From Sipunculus nudus (Eukaryota; Annelida; Sipuncula; Golfingiida; Sipunculidae): DNA of 64,000 nt. Position numbers and translations under genes: made by a program. Under the pieces are notes generated by a model, which worked only from the letters and a program-made list of their open reading frames with translations, had not been told where the DNA came from and searched no databases. Where the stretch lies: assembly GCA_026874595.1 (NCBI GenBank), contig JAPPUL010000082.1, forward strand, positions 186,001 through 250,000. The letters are read 5' to 3'. Positions 16,654-25,329 of this stretch are shown here, piece by piece. The number at the start of each line of letters is the position of its first letter. The stretch's first letter is position 1.

Positions 16654-19600
16654 TTAGTTTAGCCATACCTTTTCTTCTAGCCATGCTTTTTCTACACAAG
16701 CAAGCTTTGTAAGGCTTTCTATTGCTTCAGCATCAACATTAAACTCCGCAGAAGCCTTTACTGTTACAAACATATCATTTTTAGGTATATGCAAAAGTAT
16801 AGGGACAATACCATGATTAGCAAGACAAAAGCCTTTCAACCTGTTAAGAGACTCTACCCCTGCCTCATCAAGAGAGTCCTCCTTTAGCTGAATATTAACA
16901 TGCTTTCCTCCTTTTGCAACACCATCTTTTGTTACAATACCATTTCCTACCACACCCGCCTCCCTTTCATCTATACCACTCTCCACAATATCCATTGCTC
17001 TATTCCCATTTAAAGAACCATTATTATTTACATCTAAACCATTATTTAATCCATATTCTCTATTTTCTAAAATGGATATTATCTTACCGTTATTAATCTT
17101 ATTAGCTTCACTGCTATCATTCCCTCCAAGCAGACTCTTTCTATTATAGCCTTTTTTAGACCTCCTTTTAGTAATCTCTTGTATATCAACTTCATCCAAA
17201 GGTCTTGCATAATGTCCTACTAGCTTTACTTTCTTATCAGATGCCTGTATCTTCCCTCTAACATATAATATTTTATCTTCTTGTAAATAGTCTTTTTCCT
17301 TTTCATAAACGTCTTGAAAAAATAATACCTCGCAGCTACCTGTATACCCATCAAGTATGACTCGAGCCCATGATGACCCTCGCTTTGATACCAAATGTGA
17401 GGCCTCATAAACAAGCCCGCATATTTGTACCTCATTCCCATCCTTTAACTTCTTTAAATCTTCTATCTTATCTGGATTAAGCTCTTTTATCTTTTCACTG
17501 TGTTCATCAAGTGGATGCCCCGAAAAATAAAAACCAAGCACTTCCTTCTCATAATTTAATATCTGTGTCTTTGAAAACTCCTCTATGTCGCTTACTGTTT
17601 CTTGTCTAAAACCAGCACCTTCATCTTCCTCTGACTCTTGGCCAAATAATATAAATTGACCCTGAGCTTTGGCTGCTTGACTTGATTGGCCCCTTTCTAT
17701 TGCTTCATCTAATATCGAAAGATGTGTTGCCCGTGTCAAGCCAAATTCGTCCATCGCTCCCGATTTTATAAGCACCTCTAATACCTTCTTTAAACTCTTT
17801 GTATTTAGTCGACGGCATATGTCGTATATTGACTTAAACTCTCCCTCCCTCCTTTCTTGAAGCAATTTATCAATTGCACTATGTCCTATATTCTTTATTG
17901 CTGATAACCCAAATCTTATCTTGTCTACTCCTTTCTTGTCTAACCCTTCATTTTCTTTCTCTATTGAGAAATTCTCTTCACTACGATTTATTGACGGTGG
18001 CAATATATTTATCTTCATCCGCTTTGCTTCATTTATATACTCTACTACTTTGTCTATATCTCGATCACACGCCAACAACGACATCATGTATTCTATCGGG
18101 TAATTTGCCTTTAAATACGCTGTCCTATAGGTTATATACGCATATGCTGCACTGTGCGACTTGTTAAAGCCATATTCCCCAAACTCCGCCATATGCTCAT
18201 ACAACTCTTGGGCTAAAGCACTCTTTATACCCTTTTTAGACGCACCTTCTAAAAAATCCATCTTAAGCGCGTCCATCTTACTTTTTAGCTTCTTTCCCAT
18301 TGCCTTGCGAAGCTCATCTGCCTTCCCTAAACTAAATCCCCCTATTACTACTGCTATCTCCATAACCTGCTCCTGATAAACCATTACACCATAAGTCTCC
18401 TCTAATATAGGTTTTAGTAACTCATGCTTATAGTCTATTTTGTCCTTCTTATGTTTACGCTTTATAAATTCTTTTACCATCCCAGAATTTAATGGACCAG
18501 GCCTGTATAACGCTATCAAGGCAATTATATCGTCAAATACGCTAGGCTTCAATCTGCTCATCAAATCTTGTACTCCATCTCCCTCAAGTTGAAATACTCC
18601 CAGTGTTTGTCCTCTTTTAAGCATCTTATACACTTTCTCATCATCAAGCCGTATCTTCGTTATGTCTATTGCAATATCTCCAGCCTTATTTAAGGTCTTG
18701 ATACATTTATTTATTACTGATAAGTTTCTAAGTCCAAGAAAATCCATCTTAAGCAACCCTACCTCCTCAAGATACTCCCCTTCAAATTGAGTCAAAATAC
18801 TTTTTGTTCTTGGATCTGAATATAAAGGCACAAGCTCATCAAGACGTTGCCCTCCTATTACAAGCCCTGCTGCGTGCGTTCCTGCATGACGATTTGTTCC
18901 CTCAAGCTTTTTTGCAAGTTCATACAACTGTTTCGTTTTAACGTTAGTTTCTACTAGCTCTCTTATTTCCTTTACTTCATCATATGCCGTTTTAAGTGTA
19001 ACTTTAGGACCAAATGGTATTAGCTTTGCAAGCTTATCCACTTCCCCAAACGGTATGCCCAAAACACGTCCTACATCTCTTATTACTGCTTTTGCCTTTA
19101 GTGCTCCAAATGTTATTATTGATGCAACCTTTTCTTCTCCGTATTTCTCGACTACGTAATCTATCACCTGATCTCGTTTCTCATATTCAAAGTCCGTGTC
19201 TATATCAGGCATTGATATCCTCTGGGGATTCAAAAACCTTTCAAATATTAAACCATGTTTTATCGGATCTACATCTGTTATATACAAACAATAGGCTACC
19301 AACGAACCAGCTACACTCCCACGTCCAGGGCCAACTATTATATCATTATTTCTTGCCCAGTTTATAAAATCCCATACAACCAGAAAATACCCTGCAAAAC
19401 CCATTTCACATATTATCGATAGCTCATAAGTAAGACGTTCCTTAAGCTTAGCATCTACTCCTCCATTATACCGTTTTGTAAGACCCTCACGGCAAAGCTC
19501 CTTTAGATAACTCTCTTGGGTATGCTCTTTTGGTATTTTTATCTTTGGCAGGCTTTGTTTAAATTCAAGCTCGATATTACAACAAGATGCTATTTTTTCG

Positions 19601-20403
19601 GTGTTTTCTAAAGCATTTACAAAACGAGCATCTTTAAATACTTCTTGCATTTCTTCTGTGCTTTTAAAATAATATTGCTCCCCGTAATATCTTTTTCGCT
19701 TTTCATCTGTAACTTTATTTTGACTGCCGATACAAAGCAGTACATCATGGGCCTCGCGATCTGTCTTATTCAAATAATGTATGTCGTTTGTTGCTACTAG
19801 TTTTGTGTTCGTCTCTTCTGAGATAGTTAAAAGTACTTCGTTTACTTTCCTTTGTTTATCTATTCCATGATCTTGTAGCTCAAGATAAAATGAGTCCTCT
19901 CCAAATATCTCTTTATACCCTTTTGTTACCTTTATTGCCTCATCTACTTTATCACGCATTATCAAACTCGGTATCTCGCCTCCCAAACACGCACTTAAAG
20001 CTATTAGATCTTTTGAATATTTTCTTAATGTTTTTTTGTCTACACGAGGCCTGTAGTAAAACCCCTCCAGATAGCTTATTGACACTAGCTTTAGTAGATT
20101 TTTATATCCATTACTATTTTTGGCAAGCACGATTAAATGATGATAATGTTTTTCGCCTCGTATCAAAGACTTTTCTTTATGATCCTTTACTGATACATAA
20201 AGCTCACAGCCTATTATCGGATTAATCCCTGCCTTGCGACACTCATTGTAAAACTCTATTGCACCAAATAAATTACCATGATCGGTTAGTGCAAGAGAGC
20301 TCATATTATGTTCTTTTGCCTTTGCTACAAGCCCTTTTATTGTACACGTTGCATCTAATAACGAATAATGACTATGAGTGTGTAAGTGCACAAAAGAATT
20401 CAT
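16654..20403 (-). CDS. dnaE: DNA polymerase III alpha subunit
   Basis: Replicative polymerase catalytic subunit, 1249 aa. The PHP domain keeps its metal residues (HTHSHYSLLDA, LTDHGNL, DIHYL). The polymerase core shows GRGSVAGSLVAY and the catalytic carboxylates in PDIDTDFEYEKRDQVIDYV; GVMVYQEQVM and the helix-hairpin-helix region follow, then an OB-fold (VQICGLVYEAS) near 970. Residues of about 1070-1170 are a low-complexity Asn/Gly-rich insertion before a final beta/alpha segment, not standard in DnaE. Divergent from the tRNA-SRP-dnaX cluster and convergent with moeZ, with only 29 bp between the stops. Confidence 0.97.
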   Translation of the reverse strand: MNSFVHLHTHSHYSLLDATCTIKGLVAKAKEHNMSSLALTDHGNLFGAIEFYNECRKAGINPIIGCELYVSVKDHKEKSLIRGEKHYHHLIVLAKNSNGYKNLLKLVSISYLEGFYYRPRVDKKTLRKYSKDLIALSACLGGEIPSLIMRDKVDEAIKVTKGYKEIFGEDSFYLELQDHGIDKQRKVNEVLLTISEETNTKLVATNDIHYLNKTDREAHDVLLCIGSQNKVTDEKRKRYYGEQYYFKSTEEMQEVFKDARFVNALENTEKIASCCNIELEFKQSLPKIKIPKEHTQESYLKELCREGLTKRYNGGVDAKLKERLTYELSIICEMGFAGYFLVVWDFINWARNNDIIVGPGRGSVAGSLVAYCLYITDVDPIKHGLIFERFLNPQRISMPDIDTDFEYEKRDQVIDYVVEKYGEEKVASIITFGALKAKAVIRDVGRVLGIPFGEVDKLAKLIPFGPKVTLKTAYDEVKEIRELVETNVKTKQLYELAKKLEGTNRHAGTHAAGLVIGGQRLDELVPLYSDPRTKSILTQFEGEYLEEVGLLKMDFLGLRNLSVINKCIKTLNKAGDIAIDITKIRLDDEKVYKMLKRGQTLGVFQLEGDGVQDLMSRLKPSVFDDIIALIALYRPGPLNSGMVKEFIKRKHKKDKIDYKHELLKPILEETYGVMVYQEQVMEIAVVIGGFSLGKADELRKAMGKKLKSKMDALKMDFLEGASKKGIKSALAQELYEHMAEFGEYGFNKSHSAAYAYITYRTAYLKANYPIEYMMSLLACDRDIDKVVEYINEAKRMKINILPPSINRSEENFSIEKENEGLDKKGVDKIRFGLSAIKNIGHSAIDKLLQERREGEFKSIYDICRRLNTKSLKKVLEVLIKSGAMDEFGLTRATHLSILDEAIERGQSSQAAKAQGQFILFGQESEEDEGAGFRQETVSDIEEFSKTQILNYEKEVLGFYFSGHPLDEHSEKIKELNPDKIEDLKKLKDGNEVQICGLVYEASHLVSKRGSSWARVILDGYTGSCEVLFFQDVYEKEKDYLQEDKILYVRGKIQASDKKVKLVGHYARPLDEVDIQEITKRRSKKGYNRKSLLGGNDSSEANKINNGKIISILENREYGLNNGLDVNNNGSLNGNRAMDIVESGIDEREAGVVGNGIVTKDGVAKGGKHVNIQLKEDSLDEAGVESLNRLKGFCLANHGIVPILLHIPKNDMFVTVKASAEFNVDAEAIESLTKLACVEKAWLEEKVWLN

Positions 20404-20793
20404 TGTTCTCCCATTTTGTGTTTGTTAATTGTTTTTTTTATAATATACTTTTAAAGAGCCAACTACTATTTCTATTCCCTATAGAATATCCCTATCCTAA
20501 GCTTTTTTTTTTAACTCCCTCTATTAGCGTGTGTAAAAGATACTTTAAATTAGCAATATTTTATAGCTTAATAATCTTATTTTGTGATTTTATTTTTCTA
20601 ATCACATACTACTTATTTATAGAATAAGTGTGAGCCATTTATTGCATAATTTATAAAATATGGTTTTTGCCATTTTGACATAAGGTAGTTTAAAATGCGA
20701 TAAAGATTTTACGTTTCATGAGATTTTAATAGTATTATATTTTATATTTCTAGATTATGGACGATGGCTATATTATGTCTATAATACGGGCCT
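20404..20793. other. Divergent intergenic region upstream of tRNA-Ser
   Basis: 390 bp between dnaE (minus) and tRNA-Ser (plus), very AT-rich. It holds TTGACA at 20675-20680 followed by a weak GATAAA (spacer 18), and a perfect TATAAT at 20780-20785. No ORF worth reporting. The plus strand turns from pyrimidine-rich to purine-rich here. Confidence 0.6.
20757..20785 (+). promoter_or_regulatory. Probable promoter of the tRNA-Ser / SRP RNA transcript
   Basis: TATAAT at 20780-20785 stands 8 bp before the mature tRNA 5' end. The -35 region at 17-18 bp spacing (TATGGA/ATGGAC) is poor, so the element may rely on the -10; a second candidate with TTGACA lies about 100 bp upstream. Confidence 0.45.
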
Positions 20794-20878
20794 GGAGAGA
20801 TGACCGAGAGGCTTAAGGTGCACGCTTGGAAAGCGTGTGTAGCATTTGCTACCGAGGGTTCGAATCCCTCTTTCTCCG
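20794..20878 (+). tRNA. tRNA-Ser (anticodon GGA)
   Basis: Full class II cloverleaf, 85 nt. Acceptor GGAGAGA pairs with TTTCTCC (one G-U); anticodon stem CACGC/GCGTG encloses TTGGAAA, anticodon GGA for UCC/UCU. A long variable arm (TAGCA-TTT-GCTA) and a T arm GAGGG-TTCGAAT-CCCTC follow. Discriminator G; the 3' CCA is not encoded, so it must be added by an enzyme. Confidence 0.97.
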
Positions 20879-20881
20879 AAA

Positions 20882-20980
20882 GCCTCTGACACTCTATGAG
20901 CTACTCAATTATGCCAACCCGCCAGGCCTTGATCGGAGCAACGGAGTATAGTTTGAGTGCGTTATAGTTGGGGCAGAGGC
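20882..20980 (+). ncRNA. ffs: Signal recognition particle RNA, short 4.5S type
   Basis: About 99 nt that fold into one long hairpin: GCCTCTG at the 5' end pairs with CAGAGGC at the 3' end, then CTAT with ATAG and ACTCAA with TTGAGT. The apical part, CCGCCAGGCC...GGAGCAACGG, has the CAGG and AGCA sides of the SRP symmetric loop where Ffh binds. The closing loop is UUGAUC rather than the usual GGAA. No Alu domain fits. The terminal stem is followed at once by TTTTT, a natural terminator. Position between tRNA-Ser and dnaX matches the scr-dnaX-yaaK-recR order of Bacillus. Confidence 0.88.
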
Positions 20981-20986
20981 TTTTTA
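20974..20986 (+). terminator. Terminator at the end of SRP RNA
   Basis: The GC-rich closing helix of the SRP RNA (GCCTCTG/CAGAGGC) runs directly into TTTTTATAAA, an intrinsic-terminator arrangement that would end the tRNA-Ser/SRP transcript before dnaX. Confidence 0.55.
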
Positions 20987-21062
20987 TAAAAACTTTTTTA
21001 CATGATTTTACATAAACTTTTTTACATGATTTTACATGAACTATACACCATAAAGTACTTTT

Positions 21063-22898
21063 ATGAGCCATTATAAGTTATCTGCAAGAGCATACAGACC
21101 AAAAGAGTTATCCGAGCTTATTGGACAGGAGCATATTAGCAAGGCATTAAGTAATAGCATTAAAAATAATCATATTGCACATGCTTATCTTTTCTCAGGA
21201 CCTCGTGGCACCGGCAAAACCTCTACCGCACGCATACTTGCAAAATCATTATCTTGTGAAAAGGGTATTAGCGATAAGCCTTGTCATAAATGTTCTAATT
21301 GCATCGAGATTACAAAAAGTTCATCTTATGACATTATAGAAATAGATGGGGCCTCAAATAGGGGAATTGACCAAATACGTGAGATACGTGACAGCGTTAA
21401 TTACAAACCAACTAAAGCAAGATATAAAATATTTATAATAGACGAAGTGCATATGCTAACAGATCAAGCATTTAATTCCCTTTTGAAAACTCTTGAGGAA
21501 CCGCCACAACATGTTATATTCATTTTTGCAACTACAGAATTATATAAAGTGAAACTTACCATACGCTCAAGATGTATTCAGTACAATTTTAGGCAAATTC
21601 CTAACTTAAAAGTTAAAGACTATCTTAAAGCAATTGCAAAAGAAAATAAGATTAAAGCAGATGAGCAGACTTTACTTATGATTGCTAAGGCAGGCTCAGG
21701 CTCAATGCGGGATAGCCTAAATCTATTTGACCAAGCAATTTCTTTTGGCAATGGCAAGATTACTAAAGAACTTTTAAATGAACTACTTGGACTTGTTGCA
21801 AGCACCGTCTACAATGACTTTATTAAAGGCCTTACTAAAAAAGATATCCTATCGCTAATAAATATAGGCAAATACCTTATTGAAAACGGATTTAGTATAT
21901 CTAACTTTGCTCAAGAACTTATATCCTATTTTAGAAATATACTAATCCTTAATGAAGAGATTAAGTCTTTAGCTGAAGGGTATATTCTTGACCTTGCTAA
22001 GGACGAGTTTGAGTTTTTGAAAAAATATAAAAGCGCCTTTCAAAAAAGTGAACTTGTATTTATAATAAATTTATTAAGCGAACTTATAGACAAATTAAAA
22101 CGAGCGCTAAACGATAGATATGCTTATGAGTCATGTATATTCCGCTTGATCGAATATGATAATCATATAGATTACAAAAAGATGCTTGAACGACTTGAGG
22201 ATATTGAAAAACGCCTTTTTTCGACAAAAGAGAATATAAATACTAAACAAATAAAGATTAAAGAGCAATATACAAAAAAAGAACAAGTGCAAACTTCTAA
22301 AGAGGTTTCTAAAGAAATTAATAAGGAAGCTAATAAGAATAAAGTCAAAAATAAAACAGTTAACGAAGATATTAAAGAAGATATTAAAGAAGATATTAAA
22401 CAAAAAGAATCTTCTGTAAAAGAGATTGGAAAAGATAGCAAAGAAGGAAAGGCAGAAAAAGAAGACAAGCCGGAAAAAGAAGACAAGCCGGAAAAAGAAG
22501 AAAGAGAAGAAAGAGAAGCCAAGCCAGAAAAAGAAGAAAGAGAAGAAAATCCAAACGCTATTTTAAAGAGACTTGAAGATAATATTGCAGATAAGCATCC
22601 TGTTTTAGCAAGTTGCCTTGCCCGTGCTGAACTTGTTATTAGAGAATCTGCTAAGAAAAATTCAAAAGAGAATTCAAAAGAGATAGAAATCGTTTTATAT
22701 GATGAGAGCTTCTATGAGCGAGTAAATGACCAAAAAAACAAGAAGATTTTGGCAAATGCATATAAAATGCTTTATAATCAAACAGCTTATGTTAAAGCTA
22801 GCTTAGACAAAGAAGGAAAAGAGATTAAAAATAAAAGAGCCACAGAAGAAGGAATAGATAAAGTACTTGATGTTTTCAAGGGCAAAATCATAGACTAA
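21063..22898 (+). CDS. dnaX: DNA polymerase III tau/gamma subunit
   Basis: Clamp-loader ATPase. SGPRGTGKTS (Walker A, Lys52), the four-cysteine zinc module (CEKGISDKPCHKCSNC), Walker B DEVHML and the SRC-box region TTELYKVKLTIRSRC are all present. The first 360 residues form the clamp-loader core; residues of about 400-505 are a Lys/Glu linker with slippage-type repeats (DIKEDIKEDIK, KEDKPEKEDKPE), and a C-terminal domain follows, as in long tau. 611 aa suits tau; no frameshift signal was evident for making gamma. ATG at 21063 gives the usual N-terminus. Confidence 0.96.
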   Translation: MSHYKLSARAYRPKELSELIGQEHISKALSNSIKNNHIAHAYLFSGPRGTGKTSTARILAKSLSCEKGISDKPCHKCSNCIEITKSSSYDIIEIDGASNRGIDQIREIRDSVNYKPTKARYKIFIIDEVHMLTDQAFNSLLKTLEEPPQHVIFIFATTELYKVKLTIRSRCIQYNFRQIPNLKVKDYLKAIAKENKIKADEQTLLMIAKAGSGSMRDSLNLFDQAISFGNGKITKELLNELLGLVASTVYNDFIKGLTKKDILSLINIGKYLIENGFSISNFAQELISYFRNILILNEEIKSLAEGYILDLAKDEFEFLKKYKSAFQKSELVFIINLLSELIDKLKRALNDRYAYESCIFRLIEYDNHIDYKKMLERLEDIEKRLFSTKENINTKQIKIKEQYTKKEQVQTSKEVSKEINKEANKNKVKNKTVNEDIKEDIKEDIKQKESSVKEIGKDSKEGKAEKEDKPEKEDKPEKEEREEREAKPEKEEREENPNAILKRLEDNIADKHPVLASCLARAELVIRESAKKNSKENSKEIEIVLYDESFYERVNDQKNKKILANAYKMLYNQTAYVKASLDKEGKEIKNKRATEEGIDKVLDVFKGKIID

Positions 22899-22971
22899 TA
22901 TTATATTCTGCTATATTTTATATAAAAACAAAAACCAAAAGTTTAAGTAAAAATGTTAGATGGAGAAGTTT

Positions 22972-23283
22972 ATGAGTAATATGATGAAACAGATAAAAGC
23001 TATGCAAGCTAAGATGGAAAAGGCACAGGAGGAGTTAAAAAGTAAGGAAGTTGAATCTAGTGCGGGAGGAGACATGGTTAAAGTGGTTATGAATGGGCAT
23101 CAGGAGCTAAAGAAACTAAGTATAAATCCTGAGGTAGTAGATAAGGAAGATGTTCAGATGCTTGAGGACCTTGTTAGTGCGGCGATAAATGATGCTATAA
23201 AGAAGTCCAATGAGCTTGCAAGCACAGAAATGGGCAAAGTAACAGGCGGTTTAAACGTACCGGGCTTAGGTGGTTTGATGTAG
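22972..23283 (+). CDS. ybaB: Nucleoid-associated protein YbaB/EbfC family
   Basis: Small dimeric DNA-binding protein almost always found between dnaX and recR, as here. N-terminal Met-rich helix (SNMMKQIKAMQAKM), then the fold core (VVMNGHQELKKLSINPEVV, LEDLVSAAINDAIKKS), and a Gly-rich end. An ATG at 22960 is also in frame, but 22972 is preferred: GGAG lies 6 nt before it and the family starts near there. It ends one base before recR begins, so the two are translationally close. Confidence 0.94.
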   Translation: MSNMMKQIKAMQAKMEKAQEELKSKEVESSAGGDMVKVVMNGHQELKKLSINPEVVDKEDVQMLEDLVSAAINDAIKKSNELASTEMGKVTGGLNVPGLGGLM

Positions 23284-23284
23284 T

Positions 23285-23896
23285 ATGGAACTATATCCAA
23301 ATAGTTTATCTTCAGTAATAACTGAGTTTTCAAAATTCCCGGGGATAGGTAGAAAGACAGCAGAACGTCTTGCATTTCACCTTCTTACAACGTCTAAAGA
23401 AAATATAAGTCTTTTGGGCAATTCAATACTTCGCTTACAAGAGAAGAGTTTATTTTGTAAAATATGTTTTAATATAAGTGAACATGATATTTGTAATATA
23501 TGTATAAATCCAAATAGATTACAAAGCATAATATGCGTAGTTGAGACATTTAGAGACGTTATAAGCATAGAAAAGACAATGGAATATAAAGGTTTATATC
23601 ATGTTCTAACAGGGCACTTATCTCCGATAGATGGAATTGGTCCTGATAAGCTAAAAATAAAAGAATTGCTTGAACGAATAAATAAAAATAAAGACGATAT
23701 TGAAGAAGTTATACTTGCTACTAATCCAAATACTGAGGGGGATGCTACGTCTTTATATATTGCACACCTTCTTAAACGTTATGAGAATATAAAAGTAAGC
23801 TTTATTGCCAAAGGTCTGCCTATCGGAGCGGATATTGAATACGCCGACCCGCTAACACTACTTAAATCTATAATGAAGCGTGAGACTATAAATTAA
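23285..23896 (+). CDS. recR: Recombination mediator RecR
   Basis: Acts with RecO/RecF to load RecA at gaps. 203 aa: helix-hairpin-helix KFPGIGRKTAERLAFHLL at 17-34, zinc finger CKICFNISEHDICNIC near 60, and a TOPRIM domain (ICVVETFRDVISIEKT, then the acidic NPNTEGDATSLYIA). C-terminal GADIEYADPLTLLKS is typical. End of the dnaX-ybaB-recR operon; converges on the CDF transporter. Confidence 0.97.
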   Translation: MELYPNSLSSVITEFSKFPGIGRKTAERLAFHLLTTSKENISLLGNSILRLQEKSLFCKICFNISEHDICNICINPNRLQSIICVVETFRDVISIEKTMEYKGLYHVLTGHLSPIDGIGPDKLKIKELLERINKNKDDIEEVILATNPNTEGDATSLYIAHLLKRYENIKVSFIAKGLPIGADIEYADPLTLLKSIMKRETIN

Positions 23897-23902
23897 TATT
23901 TT

Positions 23903-23950
23903 TTACTCATCTCTTATCCATCTCTTATCCATCTCTTATCCATCTCTTAC
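23903..23950. repeat. 11-bp tandem repeat between two convergent stop codons
   Basis: Four units of CATCTCTTATC-type sequence, the last altered to CATCTCTTACT, fill the gap between recR and the CDF transporter and touch the transporter's stop codon at 23951. Confidence 0.85.
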
Positions 23951-25138
23951 TCATTTATTAGGACTTTCATATTGCAAACTTATGTATATATTATTTATCT
24001 CAGGATCACTTTCGGCAAGCACTCCCTTAATTAAATCTATTAACACCTTCTCCTCTCGGCTAAGTAAATCCTTATTTGTCGTAAATGTCACCATTATATC
24101 AACACGCTTATTCAAATGATAATATCTTATGTCTCGTACTCCCGTTAAGGTATTTGAGTACATATTAAGCGTCTTTGACAAGATTTTTTCTATCTTACTT
24201 TGTCTTTCTAAAGCTATTTCACTCGTTTGCTCACTTGGCTCTAGGTGAATTACTACATCTAGGACCGATGATATGTTTTTTCTTATGTTTTTCTTAACAC
24301 TCTCGCCTATCTGGTATGCCTCATATAATGTAAAAGTTGCCTCTACTTCAATCGTCATGTCAGTAATCAATCTACCCCCTATAGTCCGACTCCTTATTGA
24401 TTTACTGCTCTTAACTCCAATTGTATCATTTGCAATGCTTTCTAGCCTATTCCTTATCTTCTCAGGCGGTGCCGTGTCTACCATCTCTTCAAATGCTTTG
24501 TAAAATATCTCAAATGCTGCATATAATATAAAACCTGCTACAAACATAGTCGCAATCGAATCCATATACAAAAGCCCTAAATATAAGGTGCTTAGTATCC
24601 CTATTAATACCCCTATCGATGATATGCTGTCTGTTCTGTGATGACTTGCGTTCGATAGTAATGCAAGACTATTTAATTTATTGCCATAATATCTTGTATA
24701 TCTATATAATCCCTCCTTAGCTATTATTGTCAATATCGCTATATATACCGCATATACATAATCTTCTCCAAAGCCTACACCTTCCCCTTCAAGCATATTC
24801 AAAAACTTATTTATCCCTTCATAAAATATAAATCCTCCTGCGCTTGCTATCAAAAATGCAACCACTAAACTTGCTACCGTCTCAAATTTACCATGCCCAT
24901 AGGGATGTTCCTTATCTGCTGGCTTTGATGCAAGCTTTATTCCTATCAACACTATTATATCACTTATATAGTCTGTGGCTGTATGTGTTGCATCCGCTAT
25001 TAAGGCACCGCTCCCTACCATATAGCCTATCGTATACTGCAAAAGCATTAAAAGCAAGTTTACCAAAGTCCCTATAAGCGTTACAAGGCGCTTCTTCTTG
25101 TATAGTGCGTCCTCTGTCATATCTAATTCATTCATCAT
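23951..25138 (-). CDS. Cation diffusion facilitator transporter
   Basis: Inner-membrane metal/proton antiporter, probably exporting a divalent metal such as zinc, iron or manganese. Six hydrophobic segments lie in residues 15-215. The metal-site motifs are in helix 2 (ALIADATHTATDYISD) and helix 5 (NASHHRTDSISSIGVLIG: His and Asp); KEHPYGHGKFETVASL is the family's cytoplasmic loop. A C-terminal cytoplasmic domain follows and is longer than usual, with a second ferredoxin-like stretch near 310-390. Start at 25138; the ATG three bases inside is equally possible. Confidence 0.93.
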   Translation of the reverse strand: MMNELDMTEDALYKKKRLVTLIGTLVNLLLMLLQYTIGYMVGSGALIADATHTATDYISDIIVLIGIKLASKPADKEHPYGHGKFETVASLVVAFLIASAGGFIFYEGINKFLNMLEGEGVGFGEDYVYAVYIAILTIIAKEGLYRYTRYYGNKLNSLALLSNASHHRTDSISSIGVLIGILSTLYLGLLYMDSIATMFVAGFILYAAFEIFYKAFEEMVDTAPPEKIRNRLESIANDTIGVKSSKSIRSRTIGGRLITDMTIEVEATFTLYEAYQIGESVKKNIRKNISSVLDVVIHLEPSEQTSEIALERQSKIEKILSKTLNMYSNTLTGVRDIRYYHLNKRVDIMVTFTTNKDLLSREEKVLIDLIKGVLAESDPEINNIYISLQYESPNK

Positions 25139-25329
25139 TTGACACCTCTTCTACTATCAGCATATTTAACTTATCAGCATATAATACTTTTTCATAGCCA
25201 ATATATTAAACATTTTTTTATTTATAGCGAAATTCTTTGAAAATCATTTACAAAATACTCCGCTTTATACTATCTTTTCTATTCATTCAACTTTCATTCA
25301 ACTTCAACTTCGGATTGACTTTTAAGGGC

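Noticed and set aside
20404-20793. Second replication-origin candidate at the skew change
   Set aside because: AT-rich, but I found no DnaA-box sequence and the space is explained by promoters for dnaE and tRNA-Ser.
22371-22550. Programmed frameshift in dnaX
   Set aside because: The Lys/Glu linker has A-rich runs but no convincing slippery heptamer with a downstream stem and early stop.
25237-25329. Signal peptide on ThyX
   Set aside because: The 31 residues before Met at 25330 are hydrophobic, but thymidylate synthase acts in the cytosol and the stretch is AT-rich leader; an upstream start is unlikely.
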